DNA of 50,762 bases from NCBI GenBank assembly GCA_964570325.1, contig CAZMXS010000031.1:1-50762 (forward strand), read 5' to 3'. Under the pieces are notes generated by a model. It was not told where the DNA came from. It searched no databases and saw nothing but the letters and a program-made list of their open reading frames with translations. Source of the DNA: CAZMXS01 sp964570325. Lineage in GTDB: Bacteria; Verrucomicrobiota; Kiritimatiellia; CAIQIC01; CAZMXS01. The position numbers were made by a program, and so were the translations under genes. Numbering within the stretch: the first letter of the stretch is position 1; each line of letters starts with the position of its first letter. Shown piece by piece: positions 1-8,233 of the stretch.

Positions 1-72
1 GCCGCCGCGGAATGACCGACCGGAAAAGGATCGGGCAGGTGTAGGCCGGTGTCGCGCGGGCTATCGGGGAGG

Positions 73-102
73 TTGACAGGTGCCGAGTGGCCCCGCCAAT
101 AT
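73..102 (+). promoter_or_regulatory. possible sigma-70 promoter
   Basis: TTGACA at 73-78 is followed after 18 bases by CAATAT at 97-102, about 24 bases before the ATG at 126. The -35 is perfect and the -10 is weak. The rest of the first 125 bases shows no recognisable gene. Confidence 0.3.
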
Positions 103-125
103 GCGCTAAATTCAGGTCGGTGTTG

Positions 126-311
126 ATGGATGACAGGCAAATAGAGTGTTTGCAGCGCATGACGCCGGCGCAGCGCCTGCACGTGGCCTTGCGCCTTTAC
201 GTCTCGGCCCGCCGGCTGAAGGCCGCCATGTTGCGGTCGCTGCATCCGGACTGGTCGGACGCGCAGGTGGAGCGCGCGGTGCGCGAGGTGTTTCTCTATG
301 CCCGAAGCTGA
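126..311 (+). CDS. small helical protein, partner of nucleotidyltransferase
   Basis: This is a 61-residue, charged, probably all-helical protein without signal or membrane segment. It contains the stretches RMTPAQRLHVALRLY and HPDWSDAQVERAVREVFLYA. From memory, similar short proteins (TPEQRL...HPDW...V...VREIFL) are often encoded just upstream of a small nucleotidyltransferase, as here. The reading frame stays open upstream to 87, but I chose ATG 126 because the recognisable motif begins just after it; no strong ribosome site separates the options. Its stop overlaps the start of the next gene by 14 bases, so the two are probably co-translated. An antitoxin-like or accessory role is inference from the pairing only. 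Confidence 0.7.
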   Translation: MDDRQIECLQRMTPAQRLHVALRLYVSARRLKAAMLRSLHPDWSDAQVERAVREVFLYARS

Positions 312-867
312 TTTGATTCTCATATTCGTCCGACCGCTGAACCGGTTGGGCCTGCCGTACATGGTGACGGGGTCGGTGGCCAGCATCGCCTACGGCGAAC
401 CGCGCTTGACGCATGATATCGACTTGGTGGCGGAGTTCGATCGGGCGCGGATCCCGGAACTGGTCGCCGCCTTCCCGCCGGAAGAGTTTTATTGCCCGCC
501 GGAAGAAGTGGTCGTGGTGGAGTCCCGGCGCCCCCAGCGCGGGCATTTCAACCTGATTCACCACCCGACCGGACTGAAGGCCGACATCTACACGGCTGGC
601 GAAAACCCCTTGCACCGTTGGGCGTTGGCGCATCGCCGCCGGATCGAAGAGGCCGGCGAACCGGTCTGGCTGGCGCCGCCGGAGTACGTTATCGTGCGTA
701 AGCTCGAGTATTTCCGCGAAGGCGGCTCGGAAAAGCACCTGCGCGATGTTCGCGGCATGCTGGCGGTTTCAAAAGACCTGATTGACCGGCCGCTGCTGGA
801 GCATAAGCTTGCGGAAGCCGGCTTGCAGGACGAGTGGCGGCAGGTGCTGACGGAACCCGCGAATTGA
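298..867 (+). CDS. minimal nucleotidyltransferase (AbiEii/DUF6036-like)
   Basis: This 189-residue protein has the pol-beta nucleotidyltransferase signature near its N-terminus: GSVASIAYGEPRLTHDIDLV at about residues 22-41, with the GS and the DxD carboxylates used for metal and nucleotide binding. A C-terminal segment around PPEYVIVRKLEYFREGG, with the K-x2-YF-R pattern, is common in AbiEii-like enzymes. The substrate is unknown; relatives transfer a nucleoside monophosphate to tRNA, protein or small molecules, and some are toxins of type IV toxin-antitoxin pairs. The gene overlaps the small upstream gene by 14 bases. Its last codons lie in a repeated sequence (857-872) that also ends the ATPase gene at 2486. 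The family is fairly certain; a toxin-antitoxin role is not shown. Confidence 0.75.
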   Translation: MPEADLILIFVRPLNRLGLPYMVTGSVASIAYGEPRLTHDIDLVAEFDRARIPELVAAFPPEEFYCPPEEVVVVESRRPQRGHFNLIHHPTGLKADIYTAGENPLHRWALAHRRRIEEAGEPVWLAPPEYVIVRKLEYFREGGSEKHLRDVRGMLAVSKDLIDRPLLEHKLAEAGLQDEWRQVLTEPAN

Positions 868-872
868 GGCGA
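857..872 (+). repeat. 16-bp repeat forming a gene 3' end (copy 1)
   Basis: The 16 bases CCGCGAATTGAGGCGA occur here and at 2476-2491. In both places they supply the last codons (PAN / TAN) and the TGA stop of otherwise unrelated genes. Confidence 0.7.
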
Positions 873-1316
873 TTGACCGCAAGGGCGGCCGCAATGGCTC
901 GCGGACGGCGCGGGGACTGGCATTCTGATGGCCCGCGGCGCAACCACCTTGTCCTCGCTTACTCTTCCTCTTGAATCTTACTCCTACTCGAAAAGCGAAC
1001 AACGTAGCGGACGTGATAGCTCCTGTTCATAGACGATACGCACCGTGTCAGTGTCAGACCCCCGCCGCCTCGTGCGGTAGGTGAATTAGTTTCGCCGCTA
1101 CCGGGCCACGGCAAAAACATATCCAGAGCGAACAGAGCGCTGGCGCTCGCTTCGCTCCGTGGCGCGGGGCTCCGGCCCCGCGCGGCACGCGACGGGAGCC
1201 GCGTGCCACGTTGTGCCCGGGCGCGGTACTGTGCCAAGCCCGGCACCTGGCCGTAGCCGCCGGCCATTCGGCGCGCGGTGTTGTCCGGTCTGGACCAATG
1301 ACTGAAGGATGATTCC
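868..1316. other. intergenic, repeat-rich, no gene seen
   Basis: No credible coding region was found. The stretch holds a strong GC hairpin (GCGGGGC at 1164-1170 against GCCCCGC at 1175-1181) and a second one (GGCACGCG against CGCGTGCC, 1184-1207). The second lies within a 22-bp segment, 1190-1211, that recurs with one mismatch at 2501-2522, beyond the ATPase gene. TACTCC/TACTCG-type bases at about 979-990 recall the hairpin before pgsA. Confidence 0.5.
1190..1211 (+). repeat. 22-bp repeat upstream of ATPase gene
   Basis: The sequence begins CGACGGGAGCCGCG and is repeated with one mismatch at 2501-2522, in the same orientation on the other side of the ATPase gene. Part of it forms a hairpin with the bases just before it. 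Confidence 0.6.
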
Positions 1317-2486
1317 GTGGTGGTGGTGGTGTACGGCGCCCGGCGGGTGGGCAAAAGCACGCTGCTGTTGTCAATCGTGCAAGACCTGCTTGGACCGCGG
1401 CATGGGGTTTCGCCAGACGCGATCTTTTTTTTCGATGTGGATACGGCGGACTGCGCGGATGTCTTGCTGAACCCCGCGGCGCTGGTCAAGTTCATTGGGC
1501 CGGTCAAGCGCCCGGTTTATGTGTTCATCGACGAAGTGCAGCGCCTGCCCAACCCCGGCTTGTTCCTGAAGGGGGTGCATGATCTGGGCTTGCCGATCAA
1601 ACTTTTCGTCTCCGGTTCCTCGGCGCTTGAAATCCGGAGCAAGATTCGCGAGACCCTGACCGGCCGCAAGCGCCTGATTCAGTTGGGTGGCTTGTCTTGG
1701 AGCGAGTATGCCGCGGCCGGCGCGGGCGATTGGCGGGATTTCCTGGTCTATGGCGGGTATCCCCGGCTGGCCCTGACCGCCGATCCCTTCGAGCGCCGGC
1801 GCATGCTGCTCGAGTATTACGAGAGCTTCCTGGAACGCGACATCGACAACTTCCGGCGCGTGGACCGCATGGACGTCTTCCGCGAGTTCATCCGCCTGCT
1901 GGCCTTTCAGTCCGGCAGCCTGGTCAATCTCCACGAGCTGGCGGGCACGCTGCGCATCGCGCGCGATACGCTGGCCCGCTACCTGGGCTACCTGGGGGAA
2001 ACCTTCATTGTGCGCCGGCTGCTGCCGTTTGCCCGCAACCCCCGCACGGAATTGACCCGCATGCCCAAGGTGTATTTCACCGACAGCGGTTGGCGGAACC
2101 TGGCGGGCGGCGGTTTTACCGACTGGGACGCGCGGCCGGACCGCGGGCCGCTGCTGGAAACCGCGGTGGAGCATCACCTGCGCGTCGCCTATCCCCTGGC
2201 CGACATCCGTTTCTGGCGGACCCAGGCGAAGGCCGAGGTGGACTTCGTCGTGGACGACGGCGGGGTAATCGAGGCGTTCGAGGTCAAGGCGCAGGCTTTG
2301 GACCGGCCGGCGATCGGCCGTAGCCTGCATAGTTTCATCCGCGCCTATCGTCCGAAATGCGTCACCATCGTCAACCTCGCATTGGCCGCGGAGTGCGCGG
2401 TGGACGGCGTCCCGGTCCGGTTCCGCGTCTTCCCCGAAGGCCTGCGGGACGAGCGGCCGCGGGCGCGGAGCGAAACCGCGAATTGA
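1302..2486 (+). CDS. ATPase with DUF4143-type C-terminus, 5' end shortened
   Basis: The protein is an AAA-type ATPase with Walker A GARRVGKST and Walker B VYVFIDEVQRL, followed by FVSGSSALEI, a winged-helix region and a C-terminal nuclease-like stretch (ETAVEHHLRV, RTQAKAEVDFVV, AFEVKA). This is the usual AAA_14/DUF4143 layout. Full-length relatives carry roughly 25-35 residues before Walker A. Here a stop at 1299-1301 leaves at most a CTG start at 1302, or GTG at 1317 (389 residues), only 7 residues before the GARRVGKS motif. The N-terminus therefore looks lost. The gene may be inactive or start unusually. It is flanked by copies of a 22-bp repeat. Cellular role unknown; such ATPases are common accessory genes that spread horizontally. 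Confidence 0.75.
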   Translation: MKDDSVVVVVYGARRVGKSTLLLSIVQDLLGPRHGVSPDAIFFFDVDTADCADVLLNPAALVKFIGPVKRPVYVFIDEVQRLPNPGLFLKGVHDLGLPIKLFVSGSSALEIRSKIRETLTGRKRLIQLGGLSWSEYAAAGAGDWRDFLVYGGYPRLALTADPFERRRMLLEYYESFLERDIDNFRRVDRMDVFREFIRLLAFQSGSLVNLHELAGTLRIARDTLARYLGYLGETFIVRRLLPFARNPRTELTRMPKVYFTDSGWRNLAGGGFTDWDARPDRGPLLETAVEHHLRVAYPLADIRFWRTQAKAEVDFVVDDGGVIEAFEVKAQALDRPAIGRSLHSFIRAYRPKCVTIVNLALAAECAVDGVPVRFRVFPEGLRDERPRARSETAN

Positions 2487-2522
2487 GGCGAATTTGCACA
2501 CGACGGGAGCCGCGCGCCACGT
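2476..2522 (+). repeat. repeat copies at the ATPase 3' end
   Basis: 2476-2491 is identical to 857-872 and contains the ATPase stop codon. 2501-2522 matches 1190-1211 with one difference. The ATPase gene is thus framed by short repeats, suggesting that it moved as a unit or that the repeats are common intergenic elements in this genome. Confidence 0.6.
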
Positions 2523-2607
2523 GGCGCCCCGGCCCCGCGTTATCCGCCTCAATCTGCGTGATCTGCGGACGTTCTTCCGCTATCTTCCCCTGCCGGGAGA
2601 AAAAAAC

Positions 2608-3924
2608 ATGACCATTCGCACACGTTTCGCGCCCAGCCCGACGGGGCAGGTGCACATCGGCAACATCCGCGCCGCGATTTACAACTGGCTCTTTGCGCGG
2701 CACAACAACGGCCAGTTCCTGTTGCGCGTCGAGGACACCGATCGCGAGCGCTCAACGCCGGAGGCGGTTCAGGCGCTCCTCGCGGTAATGGAGTGGCTTG
2801 GGCTGGATTATGACGAGCCCGCGCTCTACCAGTCCACTCAAGCCCCGGCCCACCTCGCGGCGGCCGAAAAACTGCTCGCCGCCGGCCGCGCCTACAAGGA
2901 GGACAAGGGCGGCACCGGCAAGGGCGAGGCGGTCATCTTCCGCATGCCCGGCACGGATCTGGCCTTTCACGACGAGATCAAAGGCGACCTGCGCAAGGCC
3001 GCCAAGGACCTGCCGGACTTCGTCATCGTCCGCTCCAACGGCACGCCCGTCTTTCACTTGGCCAATGTTGTGGATGATATCACGATGGGGACGACGCATG
3101 TCATCCGCGGCGACGACCACGTCGAGAACACGTTCAAGCATCTGGCGCTCTTCGAGGCCCTCGGCGCTCCCGTGCCGAAGTACGCGCACCTGCCGATGAT
3201 CGTCAACCAGCAGGGCAAGCCCTACTCCAAGCGTGACGGCGACGCTTTCGTCGGCGAATTCCGCGAGAAGGGCTATCTGCCCGAGGCGCTCTTCAACTAC
3301 CTCGCCCTGCTGGGCTGGTCGCCCGGCGGCGACAAGGAGCTGATGTCGCGGTCGGAGATGATCCAGCTTTTCACCCTCGACCGCGTTCAGTCCTCGCCCG
3401 CGCAGGTGGATCTGAAGAAGCTCCAGTGGATGAACGGCGAATACATTCGGGCGCTGCCGGCCGACCGTTTCGAGACGGAGTGCCGCGCGGTGCTGCAGGC
3501 GGCCGGTCTGTGGCGCGATGACTTGCCGGACGGCTATTTTCATCGCGTCATGGAACTGCTCAAGCCGCGCATCCACCTGTTCAAGGATGCCGTGCCGCAG
3601 TGCGTCTATTTCTTAAGTGAGGACTTCCCTTTCGATGAAAAGGCCGTGGCCAAGCGCCTGCAAAAGCCGGGCGCGGCGGAGGGTCTGCGCGCGGTGCGCG
3701 CCGTGTTCGCCGGCCTGGCGACCTTCACGCCCGAGGCGACTGAGGCGGCGCTGCGGCAGTGCGCGGCGGCGCGCGGCGTCGAGGCGGCGGAGCTGGTGCA
3801 CCCGGTGCGCGTGGCGGTGTCGGGGCAGGGCGGCGGCCCGAGCCTCTTCCACATGCTCGAAGTGCTGGGGCGCGATCGCACCGTGCGGCGGATTGACCGG
3901 GCATTGGAGAAATACGGGGGCTGA
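2608..3924 (+). CDS. gltX: glutamyl-tRNA synthetase
   Basis: The protein (438 residues) charges tRNA-Glu with glutamate in the cytoplasm. The class I signature PSPTGQVHIGN lies at about residues 9-19, followed by LLRVEDTDRERS. VIRGDDHVENT and the KMSKS-equivalent KPYSKRDGD lie in the expected order, and the C-terminal anticodon-binding helices are present. It is a little shorter than the usual 460-500 residues. The frame is open upstream to 2494, but I chose ATG 2608 because a GGGAGA ribosome site sits 8 bases before it and the family begins M-x-IRTRFAPSPTG. The KMSKS loop is degenerate (YSKR), as in many GluRS. Glutamyl-Q-RS is excluded by the long C-terminal domain. Confidence 0.95.
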   Translation: MTIRTRFAPSPTGQVHIGNIRAAIYNWLFARHNNGQFLLRVEDTDRERSTPEAVQALLAVMEWLGLDYDEPALYQSTQAPAHLAAAEKLLAAGRAYKEDKGGTGKGEAVIFRMPGTDLAFHDEIKGDLRKAAKDLPDFVIVRSNGTPVFHLANVVDDITMGTTHVIRGDDHVENTFKHLALFEALGAPVPKYAHLPMIVNQQGKPYSKRDGDAFVGEFREKGYLPEALFNYLALLGWSPGGDKELMSRSEMIQLFTLDRVQSSPAQVDLKKLQWMNGEYIRALPADRFETECRAVLQAAGLWRDDLPDGYFHRVMELLKPRIHLFKDAVPQCVYFLSEDFPFDEKAVAKRLQKPGAAEGLRAVRAVFAGLATFTPEATEAALRQCAAARGVEAAELVHPVRVAVSGQGGGPSLFHMLEVLGRDRTVRRIDRALEKYGG

Positions 3925-3931
3925 AGTTTAT

Positions 3932-4017
3932 GATCTCCTACTCGTGATTCCTACTCGTACTCGTACTCGATCTTTGCGAGTCGGAGTACGAGTACGATTC
4001 ACGAGTACGAGGAGGAT
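3932..4017. repeat. TACTCG-type imperfect inverted repeat
   Basis: The left arm (about 3932-3973, with repeated TACTCG units) is nearly the reverse complement of the right arm (about 3977-4017, with GAGTACGAGTACG). Together they form a long hairpin with a short loop. It lies between the gltX stop and pgsA; its right end, GAGGAGGATT, doubles as the pgsA ribosome site. It could act as a terminator or attenuator for the pgsA-der unit, or be a REP-like element. Confidence 0.75.
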
Positions 4018-4021
4018 TCAC

Positions 4022-4642
4022 ATGCACCCAACCGCACCCAAACCCGTCATGACCCTCGCGAATCGGATTACCATCGTTCGAATCATGGGCGTCCCGGTGT
4101 TCGTTCTGATGGTCGTATACTACCGGATGAGCCTCGCGGCGGGCGCCGGCGGCGAGTATTACCGTTGGGCGGCGCTGCTGGTGTTCGCGGCGGTCGCGCT
4201 GACGGATGCGCTGGACGGCTACTTCGCGCGTTCACGGAACGAGATCACGGAGCTGGGCCGCATTCTCGATCCGTTGGCGGACAAACTGCTGCTGGTTTCG
4301 GGGCTGATCCTGCTGACCCCGATCGCCTCGCCGCAATTGAAGCTACATATCCCCGTCTGGTTCACGCTGCTGGTGATCAGCCGCGATGTGATCCTCGTGC
4401 TGGGCGCGGCGCTGATCCACCATTTCGCGGGCACGGTGGTCGTCCGGCCGCGGGTGGTGGGCAAGATCGCCACGTTTCTGCAAATGTTGACCATTGTCTG
4501 GGTGCTGATGGAGGGGGCCGCCGCACTTTTCACCGGGCTGGTCTGGGCGGCGGGGGCGTTTACACTCGCATCTTTTATTTTATATGTCTTGGATGGCGCC
4601 CGGCAATTGGGCAATCATCCCGCCGCACAACCTCACCCATGA
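4022..4642 (+). CDS. pgsA: CDP-diacylglycerol-glycerol-3-phosphate phosphatidyltransferase
   Basis: This 206-residue inner-membrane enzyme makes phosphatidylglycerol phosphate, the committed step to acidic phospholipids. The complete CDP-alcohol phosphotransferase signature is present: DALDGYFAR, then GRILDPLAD, i.e. D-x2-DG-x2-AR-x8-G-x3-D-x3-D, at about residues 61-83. Several hydrophobic segments surround it (VFVLMVVYY, ALLVFAAVALT, VWFTLLVISRDVILVLGAAL, a C-terminal helix). ATG 4022 follows a GAGGAGG ribosome site by 7 bases. Its TGA overlaps the der ATG (ATGA), so the two genes form an operon. Other CDP-alcohol transferases share the motif, but size and hydrophobic profile fit PgsA best. 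Confidence 0.9.
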   Translation: MHPTAPKPVMTLANRITIVRIMGVPVFVLMVVYYRMSLAAGAGGEYYRWAALLVFAAVALTDALDGYFARSRNEITELGRILDPLADKLLLVSGLILLTPIASPQLKLHIPVWFTLLVISRDVILVLGAALIHHFAGTVVVRPRVVGKIATFLQMLTIVWVLMEGAAALFTGLVWAAGAFTLASFILYVLDGARQLGNHPAAQPHP

Positions 4643-6003
4643 GCAATGAGGCACCACAACGGATTATGGCGATCGTCGGCCGGCCGAACGTCGGCAAGTC
4701 GGCGCTGTTCAACCGTATTATCGGCCGGCGGCTGGCGATCGTCCACGAGGAAAGCGGCGTCACGCGCGACCGGCTGATCAGCGAGGCGCACTGGCGCGAG
4801 CAGCGTTTCGACCTGATTGACACCGGCGGGCTGGCCGTCATGGACGGCGCGCGGCCGGAGCATGTGATCGCGGCCGAGACCGCGCGGCAGGTGGACGTGG
4901 CGCTGGAGGACGCGGCGGTGGTGCTGTTCGTCGTGGATCTCCAGGCGGGGCGGCTGCCGATGGACGAAGAAGTTGCGCGCCGGCTGCATCAATCCGGCCG
5001 GCCCGTGTTCATCGCCGCAAACAAGGCGGACAATTCGCAAATGGACCGGCAGGCGGACGAGTTTGCCGGGCTCGGGTTCCCGGTATTTCCGGTTTCGGCG
5101 TCCCACAACCGCGGCGTGGACACGCTGCTGGGCGCGGCCGTAAAAAAACTGCCGCCGCCGGCGCCGCGCGCCAGTGTCGCGCCGCTCAAGGTGGCGGTGG
5201 TCGGCCGGCCGAATGTCGGCAAGTCATCCTACATCAACCGCCTGCTTGGCAGCGACCGCGTGATCGTTTCGGAGATCCCGGGCACGACGCGCGACAGCAT
5301 CGAGATTCCCTTCGCGATCGGCAAGGGCCCGCAGGCCCGGCATTACCTGCTGATTGATACCGCCGGCATGCGCAAGCCGGGCCGCGTGCACAACTCGGTG
5401 GAGAAGTTCAGTCTGTTTCGCGCGGAACAGAGCATCGCGAATGCCGACGTGGTCGTGCTGATGCTCGATGCCGGCGAGGGCCCGACCGAGCAGGACAAGA
5501 AGATTGCCGCTAAGATCGTGGAGAACCGCAAGGGCTGCGTCCTGCTGGTCAACAAGTGGGATCTGGCGGAGGGCACGAAGGTCTCCCCGCGCGAATACGC
5601 GGAGGCGTTGCAGCGGGCCCTGTACTTTGTAGAGAACATCCCGGTGGTTTTCGCCTCCGCGAAAAGCGGATTCAACCTGCGCAAGAGCATTGAAGCGATT
5701 GATCACGTCGCCGCGCAGACCGAGCAGAAGCTCGCGACCGGTGTGCTGAACCGAGTGTTGCACGACGCGGTGGACAAGATTCAACCGCCGCTGGTGCAGG
5801 GGCGGCGCTTCAAGCTGTTCTATGCCACCCAGACCGGCACGCGGCCGATCCGGGTCAAACTTTTCGTCAATGATCCCAAGCGGCTGGCGCCGGCCTATCG
5901 CGCCTACCTGCTGCGCAGCCTGCGGACGGCCTTTGGGCTCGAAGGCGCCCCGGTGGTGCTGCAGCTCGAATCCAGCCACAAACGGGATGAACCCCAGGCC
6001 TGA
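4639..6003 (+). CDS. der: ribosome biogenesis GTPase Der (EngA)
   Basis: The 454-residue protein has two tandem GTPase domains, the hallmark of Der: G1 motifs GRPNVGKSALFNRI near residue 14 and GRPNVGKSSYINRL near residue 190. Switch G3 motifs DTGGL and DTAGM are present, and NKAD and NKWD form the G4 motifs. A C-terminal KH-like domain (about residues 365-454, GRRFKLFYATQTGTRPIRVK) completes the family layout. Der assists 50S subunit maturation in the cytoplasm. The start ATG overlaps the pgsA stop, implying translational coupling. Length is normal (430-490). Confidence 0.96.
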   Translation: MSNEAPQRIMAIVGRPNVGKSALFNRIIGRRLAIVHEESGVTRDRLISEAHWREQRFDLIDTGGLAVMDGARPEHVIAAETARQVDVALEDAAVVLFVVDLQAGRLPMDEEVARRLHQSGRPVFIAANKADNSQMDRQADEFAGLGFPVFPVSASHNRGVDTLLGAAVKKLPPPAPRASVAPLKVAVVGRPNVGKSSYINRLLGSDRVIVSEIPGTTRDSIEIPFAIGKGPQARHYLLIDTAGMRKPGRVHNSVEKFSLFRAEQSIANADVVVLMLDAGEGPTEQDKKIAAKIVENRKGCVLLVNKWDLAEGTKVSPREYAEALQRALYFVENIPVVFASAKSGFNLRKSIEAIDHVAAQTEQKLATGVLNRVLHDAVDKIQPPLVQGRRFKLFYATQTGTRPIRVKLFVNDPKRLAPAYRAYLLRSLRTAFGLEGAPVVLQLESSHKRDEPQA

Positions 6004-6246
6004 GCGGGCCGCAAAATCGCGGCGTGAGGATTCCCGATGGGGCGCAGCCGATAACCGGCTCGAATGGTAAGACGGCTCGTCCTCGCAGAGTTGGCCGGCC
6101 GGCGCGGGCGGGCGCGCGTCACGTAGGAGCGAAGCGCGATTCGCCGCATTTAGCCCTTGACCGCAGCCTGATTAGTGGACGATAGGTTGCTTGCCGCTGT
6201 GGCGGCATGGTGGCGCGGGATCTCAACCCAGGAGTCCTATGGTGTC
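6004..6246. other. intergenic, no gene seen
   Basis: The stretch between der and the beta-helix pair holds no recognisable gene or clear promoter. The AGGAGTCC at 6230-6237 is the likely ribosome site of the next gene, about 9 bases before its ATG. Confidence 0.4.
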
Positions 6247-7227
6247 ATGAGAGCAACAGAAGCAGTCATGGCGGTGTTCATGCTGGCCGGCGCGTTGGGC
6301 GGCCAGGCGACGGCGCAGGGACCGTTGGCGCCGCCCGGCGCGCCGGGACCGGTGATGAAAAGCCTGGCCCAAGTGGAGCCGCGCACGATTCTGAGCATGA
6401 CCTCCATGCCGGTAACGCTGACCCAACCGGGCTCGTATTACCTGGGCGGGAACGTGCTGGCCACCGGCGCGGCTTCCGCGATTGTGATTGCCACTAACGG
6501 TGTGACGGTTGATTTGAATGGCTTTACGCTGAATGGCGCGGGCTTTGCCGCCCACGGGATCCGGGGAAGTGATTCGCTCCTGTGTGGGGTTGAAATTCGC
6601 AACGGCTTTATCTGCAATTGGGGTCAGGATGGCATCTATCTGCCGCAGGCCAATGGCGGCGCGCTGCGCGACTTGATCCTTGATACCAACACCATGAATG
6701 GCGCGGTCATGGGCTCGAATACTCTGGTTGAGGGATGTGTGTTCCTGCGCAACGGGAACATCGGCTTGATTGTCGGCGATGGCTCGCTGGTGCGGCGTTG
6801 CGTCGCCTACCGCGACAGTGGGAACGGCATCCAGGGGTCTAACCGCGTTCAGATCGTGGAGTGTATCGCCCAGGCCAATCGCGCGATCGGCTTTGCCTGC
6901 GGGCACGGCGCGCGCATCTCCACCTGCATGGCCGTGAGCAACTTATTCGACGGCATAACGGTCGGCAATGACTGCTTCATCAACCGCAACCTGTGCCTCT
7001 ACAACGCCTTTTTTTATGCCTCGGATTCCGCGATCTATGCCCAGTCCAACAACGTGATTGATGAAAACCATCTGCTCTACAATTACCGCGCCTTTTATCT
7101 GGACGGCACAAACAATCTGGTGCTGCGGACCTCCCGCTTGGGCAACACGGTGGCGAGTTATGCGTATCAGCCCACGAACTGGATTCCGCCCAACACGACG
7201 GCCAACCCATGGGGCAATCCCGAATGA
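6247..7227 (+). CDS. secreted parallel beta-helix protein (first of pair)
   Basis: The protein (326 residues from ATG 6247) begins with a signal peptide, MRATEAVMAVFMLAGALGGQ, cut near ATAQ/G. A conserved entry segment follows: TLTQPGSYYLGGNV, then VIATNGVTVDLNGFTLNGAG. It then shows a ladder of short beta-strand turns with C-x3 spacing (VEGCVFLRNGNIGLIVG, VRRCVAYRDSGNGI), typical of right-handed parallel beta-helices. The 'VDLNGF' type is common in PVC bacteria and is probably extracellular. No catalytic residues of pectate lyases could be identified, so its ligand is unknown. An in-frame upstream start at 6175 would put residues before the signal peptide and is less likely. A paralogue follows after 16 bases. 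Confidence 0.8.
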   Translation: MRATEAVMAVFMLAGALGGQATAQGPLAPPGAPGPVMKSLAQVEPRTILSMTSMPVTLTQPGSYYLGGNVLATGAASAIVIATNGVTVDLNGFTLNGAGFAAHGIRGSDSLLCGVEIRNGFICNWGQDGIYLPQANGGALRDLILDTNTMNGAVMGSNTLVEGCVFLRNGNIGLIVGDGSLVRRCVAYRDSGNGIQGSNRVQIVECIAQANRAIGFACGHGARISTCMAVSNLFDGITVGNDCFINRNLCLYNAFFYASDSAIYAQSNNVIDENHLLYNYRAFYLDGTNNLVLRTSRLGNTVASYAYQPTNWIPPNTTANPWGNPE

Positions 7228-7243
7228 GGGCCGGAAGACACTT

Positions 7244-8233
7244 ATGAATATAAACCGACTCAGGCTCATATTGTTGCTGATGATCGTATTTCGCGCCCGT
7301 GAATCCGGCGCGCAGGGCGGGCTGCAACCCACGGCTGCGCCGGGCGCATCCATGCTCACCCTGGAGCAGATGGAACCTCGGACCGCGATCACCGGCCTGC
7401 CTTTCCGCATTAGCGCGCCCGGTTCCTACTGCCTCGCGGGATCGTTGATCGTTCCCCCAAGCAATCACGGCATTCTCGTGACCGCCAGCAACGTTACCAT
7501 TGACCTCAATGGCTTTGCCCTGATCGGGGCCAACTACGGCAGCGGTATCATGGCGACGTCACTGGCTTACTCCGGCAGCTTCATGGTATACAATGGCACG
7601 ATCAGCGGCTGGAGCAACGGCATCTACGCGCCGGCGTCCGTCGGTTCGATCTTTCGCGACCTGCGCATCGAGAACAACCGGGCCGTCGGCATGAACGTTG
7701 GTTATGCCAGTCTGGTTACCCGCTGCCAGTTCACCGGCAACGGGACCGCCACCACCAACAGCGGCCTGGTCGTCCGGGATGCCAGCGTGGTTGTGAACTG
7801 CGTGGTCGAGAATAGCGGCAACTTCGGCATTGCCATAATGCCCTATGGCGGCCTGATCGCCGATTGCGTCGTCCGGCGCAATCAGATCGGCGTTGTGATG
7901 GCTTACTATGGGTTGGTAACGCGCTGCCTGGTTGCCGAGAATTACGGCCACGGCATTTATGCCGGGGGGGTGCTTTTTGACAATCTGGCCGAAGGCAACC
8001 GCTCCGGCGCGGCCGCCGGAATATGTTTGCGCGGGCAATCGCGCGCCGATGGCAACATGACCCGCGATAACGACATGGGCATAACCTTGGCCGGAAACGG
8101 GAGCACGGTCGTGCGCAACCATGCGATCGGCAACAGCACCAACTACTGGTGGGCGGGGTGGTCGCCCAACTTCAACGGGCCGATTGACAGCGGCAACACG
8201 TTTACCAACAGTTGGGCCAACACGTCGCATTAA
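7244..8233 (+). CDS. secreted parallel beta-helix protein (second of pair)
   Basis: This 329-residue paralogue of the preceding protein has a signal peptide (MNINRLRLILLLMIVFRARE, cleavage near SGAQ). It shares the block LEQMEPRTAI-GLPFRISAPGSYCLAGSL-VTASNVTIDLNGFAL; its neighbour has LAQVEPRTIL-TQPGSYYLGGNV-VTVDLNGFTL. Beta-helix turns continue to the end (VTRCQFTGNGTATTNSGLVV, IADCVVRRNQIGVVM). ATG 7244 was chosen because it starts the signal peptide; the frame is open further upstream in the previous gene's shadow. The 16-base spacing implies one transcript. The function is unknown; surface or polysaccharide-related roles are plausible. Confidence 0.8.
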   Translation: MNINRLRLILLLMIVFRARESGAQGGLQPTAAPGASMLTLEQMEPRTAITGLPFRISAPGSYCLAGSLIVPPSNHGILVTASNVTIDLNGFALIGANYGSGIMATSLAYSGSFMVYNGTISGWSNGIYAPASVGSIFRDLRIENNRAVGMNVGYASLVTRCQFTGNGTATTNSGLVVRDASVVVNCVVENSGNFGIAIMPYGGLIADCVVRRNQIGVVMAYYGLVTRCLVAENYGHGIYAGGVLFDNLAEGNRSGAAAGICLRGQSRADGNMTRDNDMGITLAGNGSTVVRNHAIGNSTNYWWAGWSPNFNGPIDSGNTFTNSWANTSH

